From positions 9,428,001-9,492,000 of the forward strand of contig NZ_CP107841.1 in NCBI RefSeq assembly GCF_036346855.1: 64,000 nucleotides of DNA. The letters are read 5' to 3'. The position numbers were made by a program, and so were the translations under genes. The notes beneath the pieces were generated by a model. That model was not told the DNA's origin. It did no database searches and saw nothing but the letters and a program-made list of their open reading frames with translations. The stretch is from Streptomyces europaeiscabiei. GTDB taxonomy: Bacteria; Actinomycetota; Actinomycetes; Streptomycetales; Streptomycetaceae. Shown here piece after piece: positions 26,794 through 34,659 of the stretch (position 1 is its first letter; each line of letters opens with the position of its first letter).

Positions 26794-28395
26794 TCAGAGG
26801 GGGATGTTTCCGTGCTTCTTGGGGGGGAGGGATTCCCGCTTGGTGCGCAGTTGGCGCAGGCCGAGGACGAGGTGGCGGCGGGTTTCGGAGGGGGTGATGA
26901 CGGCGTCGACGTAGCCGCGTTCGGCTGCGGTGTAGGGGTTGAGGAGGGTGTCCTCGTACTCCTGGATGAGGCGGGCGCGTACGGTCTCGCGTTCGTCGTC
27001 GGGGGCGGCGGCGATGGTGCGGCGGTGGAGGATGTTGACGGCGCCCTGGGCGCCCATGACGGCGATCTGGGCGGTGGGCCAGGCGAGGTTGAGGTCGGCG
27101 CCGAGGTGTTTGGAGCCCATGACGTCGTAGGCGCCGCCGAAGGCCTTGCGGGTGATGACGGTGATGAGGGGGACGGTGGCTTCGGCGTAGGCGTAGATGA
27201 GTTTGGCGCCGCGGCGGATGATGCCGTCGTGTTCCTGGCCGACGCCCGGGAGGAAGCCGGGGACGTCGACGAAGGTCAGGACGGGGACGTTGAAGGCGTC
27301 GCAGGTGCGCACGAAGCGGGCGGCTTTTTCGGAGGCGTCGATGTCCAGGCAGCCGGCGAACTGCATGGGCTGGTTGGCGACGATGCCGACCGGGTGGCCC
27401 TCGACGCGGCCGAAGCCGGTGAGGATGTTCGGCGCGAACAGGGCCTGGGTCTCGAAGAACTCGGCGTCGTCCAGGACGTGTTCGATGACGGTGTGCATGT
27501 CGTAGGGCTGGTTGGCGCTGTCGGGGACGAGGGTGTCCAGCTCGCGGTCCTCGTCGGTGAGGGTGAGGTCGGCCTGTTCGGGGAACGCGGGGGGTTCGCT
27601 GAGGTTGTTGGAGGGGAGGTAGGACAGGAGCTGTTTGACGTACTCGATCGCGTCCTTCTCGTCGCCCGCCATGTGGTGGGCCACGCCGGAGGTGGCGTTG
27701 TGGGTGCGGGCGCCGCCCAGTTCCTCGAAGCCGACGTCCTCGCCGGTGACCGTCTTGATGACGTCCGGGCCGGTGATGAACATGTGCGAGGTCTGGTCGA
27801 CCATGACGGTGAAGTCGGTGATCGCGGGGGAGTAGACCGCGCCGCCCGCGCAGGGGCCGACGACGAGGGAGATCTGGGGGATGACGCCGCTGGCGTGGGT
27901 GTTGCGGCGGAAGATCTCGCCGTACATGCCGAGAGCCATGACGCCTTCCTGGATGCGGGCGCCGCCGGAGTCGTTGATGCCGATGACGGGGCAGCCGGTC
28001 TTGAGGGCGAAGTCCATCGCCTTCATGATTTTCTGGCCGAAGACCTCGCCGAGGGAGCCGCCCAGGACGGTGAAGTCCTGGGAGAAGACGGCGACCGGGC
28101 GGCCGTCGACGGTTCCGTAGCCGGTGACGACACCGTCGCCGTAGGGGCGGTTGTTCTCCATGCCGAAGTCGGTGGAGCGGTGGCGGGCGAACTCGTCGAA
28201 CTCCACGAAGGAGTCCTCGTCGAGGAGCAGATCGATGCGCTCACGGGCCGTCAGTTTGCCCTTGGCGTGCTGCTTCTCCACCGCGCGCTCGGAGCCGGCA
28301 TGCGTCGCCTCGTCGATACGGCGCTGCAGGTCCGCGAGCTTCCCCGCGGTCGTGTGAATGTCGGCGTCGGACGGGTCTGTGGGCCGGGTGTTCAT
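26794..28395 (-). CDS. pccB: propionyl-CoA carboxylase beta (carboxyltransferase) subunit
   Basis: A 533-residue biotin-dependent carboxyltransferase. It shows the oxyanion-hole motifs [11 protein letters not shown] and [14 protein letters not shown] in the N-domain and [19 protein letters not shown] in the C-domain. The residue that sets acyl-CoA preference in S. coelicolor PccB (Asp422) corresponds to Asp424 here, in FGGAYDVMG, which favours propionyl-CoA. The product is methylmalonyl-CoA. It sits between the mutase large-subunit gene and the epsilon subunit gene in one minus-strand operon. Start ATG 28395. Confidence 0.94.
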   Translation of the reverse strand: MNTRPTDPSDADIHTTAGKLADLQRRIDEATHAGSERAVEKQHAKGKLTARERIDLLLDEDSFVEFDEFARHRSTDFGMENNRPYGDGVVTGYGTVDGRPVAVFSQDFTVLGGSLGEVFGQKIMKAMDFALKTGCPVIGINDSGGARIQEGVMALGMYGEIFRRNTHASGVIPQISLVVGPCAGGAVYSPAITDFTVMVDQTSHMFITGPDVIKTVTGEDVGFEELGGARTHNATSGVAHHMAGDEKDAIEYVKQLLSYLPSNNLSEPPAFPEQADLTLTDEDRELDTLVPDSANQPYDMHTVIEHVLDDAEFFETQALFAPNILTGFGRVEGHPVGIVANQPMQFAGCLDIDASEKAARFVRTCDAFNVPVLTFVDVPGFLPGVGQEHDGIIRRGAKLIYAYAEATVPLITVITRKAFGGAYDVMGSKHLGADLNLAWPTAQIAVMGAQGAVNILHRRTIAAAPDDERETVRARLIQEYEDTLLNPYTAAERGYVDAVITPSETRRHLVLGLRQLRTKRESLPPKKHGNIPL

Positions 28396-28506
28396 CGGGT
28401 GGGTCCCTTCTGGTTCGGCCCCGCACCGGGCAGTTCGTCAGGAGGTGTCATGCTGTGCTCCGGAAGCGGTGTGCGACGGCTCCCGGAGAGAGGCCGTTCC
28501 CATGGG

Positions 28507-30093
28507 TCAGAAAATGTCGTGAGGGACGTGCACACCCCATACATCGCGCAGGGCGTGGGAGACCTCGCCGACCGTGGCACGCAGCCCCAGCGCCTCACGC
28601 ATCGGGGGCAGGACGTTGTCGCTGTCTCGCGCCGCGATACGCAGGGCGTCGAGGGCCCGCCGGACGGCGTCGTTGTCGCGTTCCCCGCGCAGCGCCGTGA
28701 GGCGTTCGCACTGTTCGATCTCGATCCGGGGGTCGACCCGTAGAGGTTCGTAGGGTTCTTCCTCGTCCAGGACGTACTTGTTGACGCCGACCACGGTCCG
28801 TTCCCGGTTGTCGATCTCCAGGGCGATCCGGTACGCCGACTTCTCGATCTCCGACTTCTGAAAGCCCTGCTCGATCGCCGCGACCGCGCCCCCGCGATCC
28901 TCGACGGCCTGGATCAGCTCCAGAGCCGCCGTCTCGAGGTCGTCGGTCATCGACTCCATGACGTACGACCCGGCGAAGGGGTCCACGGTCTTCGTCACGT
29001 CGGTCTCGTAGGCGATGATCTGCTGGGTGCGCAGGGCGAGCCGCGCCGCCTTCTGGGTGGGCAGGGCGATGGCCTCGTCGTAGGAGTTGGTGTGCAGGGA
29101 CTGCGTACCGCCCAGTACCGCGCCCAGGCCCTGCAGGGCGACCCGGACGAGGTTGACCTCGGGCTGCTGGGCGGTCAGCTGCACACCGGCGGTCTGGGTG
29201 TGGAAGCGCAGCATCTGCGACTTGGGGTTCTTCGCGCCGAACTCGTCGCGCATGACCCGGGCCCAGACGCGGCGGGCGGCGCGGAACTTGGCGATCTCCT
29301 CCAGCAGCGTGGTCCGGGCGACGAAGAAGAACGACAGGCGCGGCGCGAAATCGTCCACGTCCAGGCCCGCGGCGATCGCGGTGCGCACGTACTCCTTCGC
29401 GTTGGCCAGGGTGAACGCGATCTCCTGCGCGGGGCTCGCCCCGGCCTCGGCCATGTGGTAGCCGGAGATGGAGATCGTGTTCCAGCGTGGCAGCTCCTTG
29501 TGGCAGTAGGCGAAGATGTCGCTGATCAACCGCAGGGACTGCTTCGGCGGGAAGATGTAGGTGCCGCGGGCGATGTACTCCTTGAGCACGTCGTTCTGGA
29601 TCGTGCCCGTCAACTGGTCGCCGCTCACGCCCTGTTCGGCCGCGACCAGCTGGTACAGCAGAAGCAGCGTCGACGCGGGGGCGTTGATCGTCATCGACGT
29701 CGAGACCTTGTCAAGAGGTAGGCCCTGGAAGAGGGTCCGCATGTCCTCGACCGAGTCGATCGCCACACCGACCTTGCCGACCTCGCCGCGGGAGATGGCC
29801 TCGTCGGAGTCGTAGCCCATCTGCGTCGGCAGGTCGAAGGCCACGCTCAGGCCACCGGTGCCGGCGCCCACCAGCTCGTGATACCGCTCGTTGGACTCCC
29901 TGGCCGTGCCGAACCCGGCGTACTGCCGCATCGTCCACGGCCGGCCCGTGTACATCGACGGATACACGCCCCGGGTGAACGGGAACCGGCCCGGAGTGCC
30001 CAGCTCGGTGTCCGCGTCGAAGCCCGAGAGCGTCCGGCCGTCGTAGACCGGCTGGATCGGCAGACCGGACTCGCTGCGTGCGACGGAATCCAC
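28507..30093 (-). CDS. methylmalonyl-CoA mutase, large (catalytic) subunit
   Basis: A 528-residue catalytic subunit without its own B12 domain, the two-subunit layout seen in isobutyryl-CoA mutases and archaeal enzymes. Substrate-site residues point to methylmalonyl-CoA: Tyr58 in TMRQYAGFG and Arg176 in [10 protein letters not shown] are 118 residues apart, as are Tyr89 and Arg207 of the Propionibacterium mutase; isobutyryl-CoA mutases have Phe and Gln instead. It interconverts methylmalonyl-CoA and succinyl-CoA with the small subunit at 26087. GTG 30093 has GGAGG eight bases upstream. It is first in the operon and divergent from a TetR gene. Ethylmalonyl-CoA or another related acyl-CoA remains possible. 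Confidence 0.9.
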   Translation of the reverse strand: MDSVARSESGLPIQPVYDGRTLSGFDADTELGTPGRFPFTRGVYPSMYTGRPWTMRQYAGFGTARESNERYHELVGAGTGGLSVAFDLPTQMGYDSDEAISRGEVGKVGVAIDSVEDMRTLFQGLPLDKVSTSMTINAPASTLLLLYQLVAAEQGVSGDQLTGTIQNDVLKEYIARGTYIFPPKQSLRLISDIFAYCHKELPRWNTISISGYHMAEAGASPAQEIAFTLANAKEYVRTAIAAGLDVDDFAPRLSFFFVARTTLLEEIAKFRAARRVWARVMRDEFGAKNPKSQMLRFHTQTAGVQLTAQQPEVNLVRVALQGLGAVLGGTQSLHTNSYDEAIALPTQKAARLALRTQQIIAYETDVTKTVDPFAGSYVMESMTDDLETAALELIQAVEDRGGAVAAIEQGFQKSEIEKSAYRIALEIDNRERTVVGVNKYVLDEEEPYEPLRVDPRIEIEQCERLTALRGERDNDAVRRALDALRIAARDSDNVLPPMREALGLRATVGEVSHALRDVWGVHVPHDIF

Positions 30094-30110
30094 GCCGAAA
30101 CCTCCATACT

Positions 30111-30138
30111 GGTACTCGATATCGATTTTACGGTACTC
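30111..30138. promoter_or_regulatory. candidate TetR operator over the mutase/carboxylase promoter
   Basis: Two GGTACTC direct repeats start 21 bases apart (30111 and 30132), two helical turns, with the palindrome TCGATATCGA (30116-30125) between them. TAAAAT on the minus strand in the same stretch could be the -10 box of the mutase operon. It sits between the divergent operon and the TetR gene, so it is the natural target for that regulator. Confidence 0.5.
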
Positions 30139-30197
30139 AGTTCCATTGCTTGAGGCAAGTGGCCTCGGAGGCCGGTGACGGGGAAGGATGTGCGGTC

Positions 30198-30869
30198 ATG
30201 AGCAAGCCACCTGCGCGAATGCGACTCGCGGACGCCGCGTTCGCCCTCTTCGACGAGCGCGGATACGAGCAGACCACCGTCGATGACATCGCCGAGCGTG
30301 CGGGAGTGGGGCGGACCACGTTCTTCCGGCACTACGGGTCGAAGGAAGCGGTCGTCTTCCCCGACCATGACCGGTTGCTGGATCTGATCAGGGACCGGCT
30401 GGCGACCTCCAGCCACAGCACCGCCCTGGTGGCGGTCTCGGACGCCGTGCGCCTGGTGCTGCTGCACTGCATCGACGAAGGTGATCTCGCTCGCCGCCGG
30501 TACGTGCTCACCAGCACGGTGGCCGCCCTGCGGGACCGGGAGATCGCCAGTGTGGCCCGGTATCAGCGGTTGTTCCGCGAGTTCATCGCGGACTGGATGG
30601 GAGACCCGACGGAGTCGGCGTCGCTGAGAGCCGAACTCATGGCGGCATCCGTCGTCGCGGCCCACAACCACGTGCTGCGGCGGTGGCTGCGGGGGGAGTC
30701 CGCCGACCCTGCCACGGAAGTCGACGAGGCGATGCGGGAGGTGCTCGCGCTCTTTCCCTCGCCCGGTTCCCCTCCAGAGGCCGGGCTCGGGACCACCGTC
30801 GTCGCGTTCCGAACGGGACGGGACATCGAAGCGCTGCTTCCTGAGCTACGGCGCCTCGTCGAAGGGTGA
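30198..30869 (+). CDS. TetR family transcriptional regulator
   Basis: A 223-residue regulator. The N-terminal DNA-binding domain reads AAFALFDERGYEQTTVDDIA then ERAGVGRTTFFRHYGSKEAVV, standard TetR; the C-terminal ligand-binding domain is helical and variable. ATG 30198 is preceded by GGAAGGA. A start at 30078 would add 40 residues of low-complexity sequence through the promoter, so I reject it. It is divergent from the propionyl-CoA/methylmalonyl-CoA operon and probably represses it in response to an acyl-CoA or fatty-acid signal; the ligand is inferred only. Confidence 0.92.
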   Translation: MSKPPARMRLADAAFALFDERGYEQTTVDDIAERAGVGRTTFFRHYGSKEAVVFPDHDRLLDLIRDRLATSSHSTALVAVSDAVRLVLLHCIDEGDLARRRYVLTSTVAALRDREIASVARYQRLFREFIADWMGDPTESASLRAELMAASVVAAHNHVLRRWLRGESADPATEVDEAMREVLALFPSPGSPPEAGLGTTVVAFRTGRDIEALLPELRRLVEG

Positions 30870-31477
30870 CACTCTGCCCGCCGGGACTGGATGGAAGGGA
30901 CAGGATTCGGGGAGGTGAAAGGGTGTGACGAGGCTCCGCTGGCCGCCCCCGAGCTGCCGCCGACGCCTCTGAGGCTACGGGGAATGGCTTGCTGACCTTC
31001 GAAATGGCTGATTGGTCGGTGGCGGGTGGGTGACTGGCCGCCGCGCGTTGTCTCCCGTGGTTCCATCGTGTGCGGGCGGGTGGCTGGGCGCGTGACAAGC
31101 CCGATGAGGGGTGCTGCGCCATTCCACGGTGTTCCGTCTTTGGGTGACTGTGGCAGGACGCTTGCCAACCCTTGCCGACTCTACTGATGCGTCATCAGAT
31201 GTCAGTAGGGGTTCGGAGGGCGGAAGTCTCTCCGGCGGCCGGGCAACTCGGGGCGGAGGTGGCTCGATGTGGTTCGCTTCAGCCAGCACGAACTGCGCAC
31301 CGCCCATCGGTCCTGGACCCCTGGTCGCTCCGTCTGCGTCCTGTGCACTCCGACACGATCCAGGTTGCCGCGATCTTCTTCGGCGTGTTCCCGCCCGTGG
31401 TGTCACCGCCCAGCGGGATGTGAACCGTCGATTGCGTCAACAGTCGGCGCTGCATGAGCCGAGGTTTCTCGGAGCCG
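30870..31477. other. 600-base gap between convergent TetR and PucR genes
   Basis: Several short frames are open but none has a credible start, ribosome site and protein-like composition. A minus-strand frame around 31330-31430 reads HIPLGGDTTGGNTPKKIA and may be a scrap of a lost gene, but I cannot place it in a family. No clear terminator hairpin with long arms was seen. Confidence 0.4.
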
Positions 31478-33133
31478 TCAGCGGACTCGCAGCATGTCGA
31501 GAGCCGTGAGGGCCACGTGCAGTTCGGTGCGCTGTGCGCCGGATTCGAGGTCACAGCCCAGGAGGCGTTCGATGGTGCGCAGGCGTTGGTAGAACGTCTC
31601 TCGCGACAGACCGCCGCGGCGGGCGGCGCTGGTCTTGTTGCCGGCCACGTCGAGGTAGTGGCGGAGGGTCGTCAGCAGGTCGGTGCCGTGTCGGGCGTCG
31701 TGATCGAGGAGCCGGCCGAGTCGTCGTTCGGCGTATTCCTGGATCCGGGTGTCCTCGCGGAGCGCGTACAGCAGGCGGCGCAGGTCGACATCGCGGAGTT
31801 CGTGGAAGGAGCGGCCCGCAGGGAGAGGCTGGTCGGGTGGGGTGGCCTCGGCCACGCGGCTCGCCTGGTGGAAGGAACGGGGAGTGTCGGTGAGGTGGTC
31901 GACCTCCGATCCGACGCTCACGACGGCCCGCGGGGAAAGGTCGCGCGCCACGTGGCTCAGCCGTTCGACCACGGGTTGCCAGGGGTGTGAGGGGCTCAGG
32001 GCGAGCAGTACTCCCAGGCGGCCGGGGGTCAGTTCGCCGATGAGTGCCGGGATTCCCGTGGCGCGCAGGACTTGGGAGAGGTGGGCCTCGGGATGCGCTG
32101 TGGTGTCTGTCGCGGGGAGGTCCACCACGACCGTGAGGAAGCGGCTGTTCTCGGTGGGCAGGCCCAGTGCGGCCAGCCGGGCGCAGACGTCCGCTGCGGA
32201 GCGGTGCCGCTGCTCGACGAGGTCGCGCAGGGCGTTGCGGTGAGCGGTGCTTTCCCAAGGGGTCGGGTGGGTGAGGCGCGCGACGGTCAGGGCCATCGCC
32301 GTCCTTTCCAGGACGGTGATGTGCTCCGGTCCGAAGGCCGGTTCGGTGGTGGGGACGGGCAGCATGGTCACGCGGCCCCAACGTTCACCCTGATACTCGA
32401 CCGGTGCGGTGAGCCAGCCTTCCGGGCCGCGTCGGCTCGTGCGGTCGCCGGGCGGGGTCGCTCTGGAGCGCTGCTCCCAGTCGATGAGCGCTTCCTCCAG
32501 GGTGGCGCCGGAGGGTTCGCAGATCAGTGCCTGGTGGACCAGATTTTCCAGGACGACCGTGCGGCCGCTCATCTCGGCTGCCGCGCGCATGACGTCCTCC
32601 GGTCCGGCGCCGCGCAGCGTCAGCGTGGTGAACGCCTCGTGGATGCGCTGGGTGCGGCGCATCGCCTCGGCCTGGTGGCCGAGGATGAGGCCGTGGACGA
32701 CCTGGGTGACCTCGAGGAAGTTGACGTCCTTGGCGAGGGTGATCAGGGGCAGCCCGCGGGTGCGGCAGGCGTGGACGAGTGCGTCGGGCGGGCGGTGGTA
32801 GCGCCGTACGAGTTCGATGACCAGGGCCGCCGCCCCGATGCGGGCGAGTTCGTCGACGTAGCGTTGGATGCCTGCGGACTCCTCGGGCAGGGGCATGCCG
32901 GTGGTCAGGACGAGTTCGCCGCCCTTGAGGAAGGACGCGGGATCCGTCAGCTCGGTGATGTGGACCCAGCGGACCGGCCGGTCGAGCAAGGTCACGCCGG
33001 TCACGACCTGGGGCCGGCCGGCGGCCAGGACGGGCAGAGCAAGGACGTCGGCGACGGTGAGGGCGCGGGCGGGCGGGGTGGGGTCCGGGCCGCCCATGTC
33101 CGGCGGTCGTGCCGTCGAACGGCTGTCGTTCAC
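31478..33133 (-). CDS. PucR family transcriptional regulator
   Basis: About 551 residues from GTG 33133, chosen because GGAGA lies five bases upstream; the longer open frame to 33400 is not protein-like. The N-terminal PucR domain starts LTVADVLALPVLAAGRPQVV and has TDPASFLKGGELVLTTGMPL; a GGDEF-like/CdaR middle region follows; the C-terminal helix-turn-helix reads LRHYLDVAGNKTSAARRGG then LSRETFYQRLRTIERLLG. PucR-type regulators control purine, GABA and other nitrogen catabolism. It is divergent from the GABA aminotransferase operon at 33391, so it is the likely activator or repressor of that operon. Confidence 0.93.
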   Translation of the reverse strand: MNDSRSTARPPDMGGPDPTPPARALTVADVLALPVLAAGRPQVVTGVTLLDRPVRWVHITELTDPASFLKGGELVLTTGMPLPEESAGIQRYVDELARIGAAALVIELVRRYHRPPDALVHACRTRGLPLITLAKDVNFLEVTQVVHGLILGHQAEAMRRTQRIHEAFTTLTLRGAGPEDVMRAAAEMSGRTVVLENLVHQALICEPSGATLEEALIDWEQRSRATPPGDRTSRRGPEGWLTAPVEYQGERWGRVTMLPVPTTEPAFGPEHITVLERTAMALTVARLTHPTPWESTAHRNALRDLVEQRHRSAADVCARLAALGLPTENSRFLTVVVDLPATDTTAHPEAHLSQVLRATGIPALIGELTPGRLGVLLALSPSHPWQPVVERLSHVARDLSPRAVVSVGSEVDHLTDTPRSFHQASRVAEATPPDQPLPAGRSFHELRDVDLRRLLYALREDTRIQEYAERRLGRLLDHDARHGTDLLTTLRHYLDVAGNKTSAARRGGLSRETFYQRLRTIERLLGCDLESGAQRTELHVALTALDMLRVR

Positions 33134-33200
33134 GGTGTCTCCATGGGGGTGCCCCGCCCGAGCGAAGCCGAGAGGGGGAGTGCCCGGCCACTGTGACAAG

Positions 33201-33220
33201 CCTTGCTGACCTGCGCAAGG
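33201..33220. promoter_or_regulatory. inverted repeat in the PucR-gabT divergent region
   Basis: CCTTGC (33201-33206) and GCAAGG (33215-33220) form a perfect six-base inverted repeat with an eight-base spacer, 68 bases upstream of the PucR start and 171 bases upstream of the aminotransferase start. It is a reasonable PucR target. TTGACA at 33273-33278 could be a -35 box for the plus-strand operon, but the -10 is unclear. Confidence 0.4.
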
Positions 33221-33390
33221 GCAGTCCTGCCTCGGTGGATGAGGCAGTGAGCGCCGCATTTCCGGCCCGTGCTTGACAGAACGTCCGAACAGCGGGCCCG
33301 TACCGGACAGATCGCGCGTTGGCTCGCCGCCGGGCGGCGGAGATGCTCGGCAGAGCGCACCAGTCCGACGACCCCCGCCGGGAGACGAAC

Positions 33391-34659
33391 ATGACCGCAC
33401 TGTCGCCGCACCTTCGCCAGGCCACGCCCGTGACGGCGGTCCGGGGCGAGGGCGTCCACCTCTACGGTGAGGACGGCCGCCGCTACCTCGACTTCACCGC
33501 CGGCATCGGCGTCACCAGCACCGGCCACTGCCACCCCAAGGTCGTGGCGGCGGCGCAGGAGCAGGTGGGCACGCTCGTCCACGGCCAGTACACGACCGTC
33601 ATGCACCAGCCGCTGCAGCAGCTCGTCGACAAGCTGGGCGAGGTGCTGCCGGCCGGCCTGGACAGCCTGTTCTTCACCAACTCCGGCAGCGAGGCCGTCG
33701 AGTCCGCGCTGCGCCTTGCCCGCCAGGCCACCGGCCGGCCGAACGTCATCGTGTGCCACGGCGGCTTCCACGGCCGTACGGTGGCCGCCGCCTCCATGAC
33801 CACCTCCGGCACCCGCTTCCGCTCCGGATTCTCGCCGCTGATGAGCGGTGTGGTCGTCACCCCGTTCCCGTCGGCCTACCGCTACGGCTGGGACGAGGAG
33901 ACCGCCACCCGCTTCGCCCTGCGGGAGCTGGACTACACCCTGCAGACGATCTCCTCGCCCGCCGACACGGCCGCGATCATCGTCGAGCCGGTGCTCGGCG
34001 AGGGCGGCTACGTGCCCGCCACCCGCGCGTTCATGGAAGGCCTGCGGGAGCGCGCGGACCGCCACGGCTTCCTGCTCATCCTGGACGAGGTGCAGACCGG
34101 CGTCGGCCGCACCGGCCGCTTCTGGGGGCATGACCACTTCGGCGTCACCCCGGACATCCTCGTCACCGCCAAGGGCCTGGCCAGCGGCTTCCCGCTGTCC
34201 GGCATCGCCGCCTCCGAGGAACTGATGGCCAAGGCGTGGCCGGGCTCGCAGGGCGGCACGTACGGTGCCAACGCCGTGGCCTGCGCGGCGGCCGTCGCCA
34301 CCCTCGACGTCGTACGCGACGAAAGGCTCGTCGAGAACGCCGAGGCCATGGGCAAGCGGCTGCGGCACGGCCTGGAGGCGGTGGCCGACCGGACGCCGGG
34401 CATCGGTGACGTTCGCGGCCTGGGTCTGATGCTGGCCACCGAGTTCGTCACCGAGGACGGCAGCCCCGACCCCGAGACCGCCGCCCGTGTGCAGCGCGCC
34501 GCGATCGACGAGGGCCTGCTCCTGCTGCTGTGCGGCGCCTGGAACCAGGTCGTACGGATGATCCCGGCGCTCGTCATCGACGAGGCGGCGGTGGACGAGG
34601 GCCTCCAGGCGTGGGCGACCGCGGTGGAAGCAGGTACCTCAGGAGCATCGCCGCGATGA
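33391..34659 (+). CDS. class III aminotransferase, 4-aminobutyrate aminotransferase-like
   Basis: A 422-residue PLP enzyme. It has FTNSGSEAVESALRLAR (phosphate-binding region), HGGFHGRTVAAASM, the Asp of LILDEVQTGVGRTG and the PLP lysine in LVTAKGLASGFPLS. This pattern fits GabT/4-aminobutyrate or 5-aminovalerate aminotransferases. The product would be succinate semialdehyde, which the dehydrogenase two genes downstream can oxidise. ATG 33391 has GGAGA five bases upstream; an earlier start at 33319 has no such site. The stop overlaps the next gene's ATG (ATGA). First gene of a three-gene operon facing PucR. Confidence 0.88.
   Translation: MTALSPHLRQATPVTAVRGEGVHLYGEDGRRYLDFTAGIGVTSTGHCHPKVVAAAQEQVGTLVHGQYTTVMHQPLQQLVDKLGEVLPAGLDSLFFTNSGSEAVESALRLARQATGRPNVIVCHGGFHGRTVAAASMTTSGTRFRSGFSPLMSGVVVTPFPSAYRYGWDEETATRFALRELDYTLQTISSPADTAAIIVEPVLGEGGYVPATRAFMEGLRERADRHGFLLILDEVQTGVGRTGRFWGHDHFGVTPDILVTAKGLASGFPLSGIAASEELMAKAWPGSQGGTYGANAVACAAAVATLDVVRDERLVENAEAMGKRLRHGLEAVADRTPGIGDVRGLGLMLATEFVTEDGSPDPETAARVQRAAIDEGLLLLLCGAWNQVVRMIPALVIDEAAVDEGLQAWATAVEAGTSGASPR

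Noticed and set aside
31279..31554. A 91-codon minus-strand frame in the gap between TetR and PucR
   Set aside because: It overlaps the end of the PucR gene, has no ribosome site and no recognisable family.
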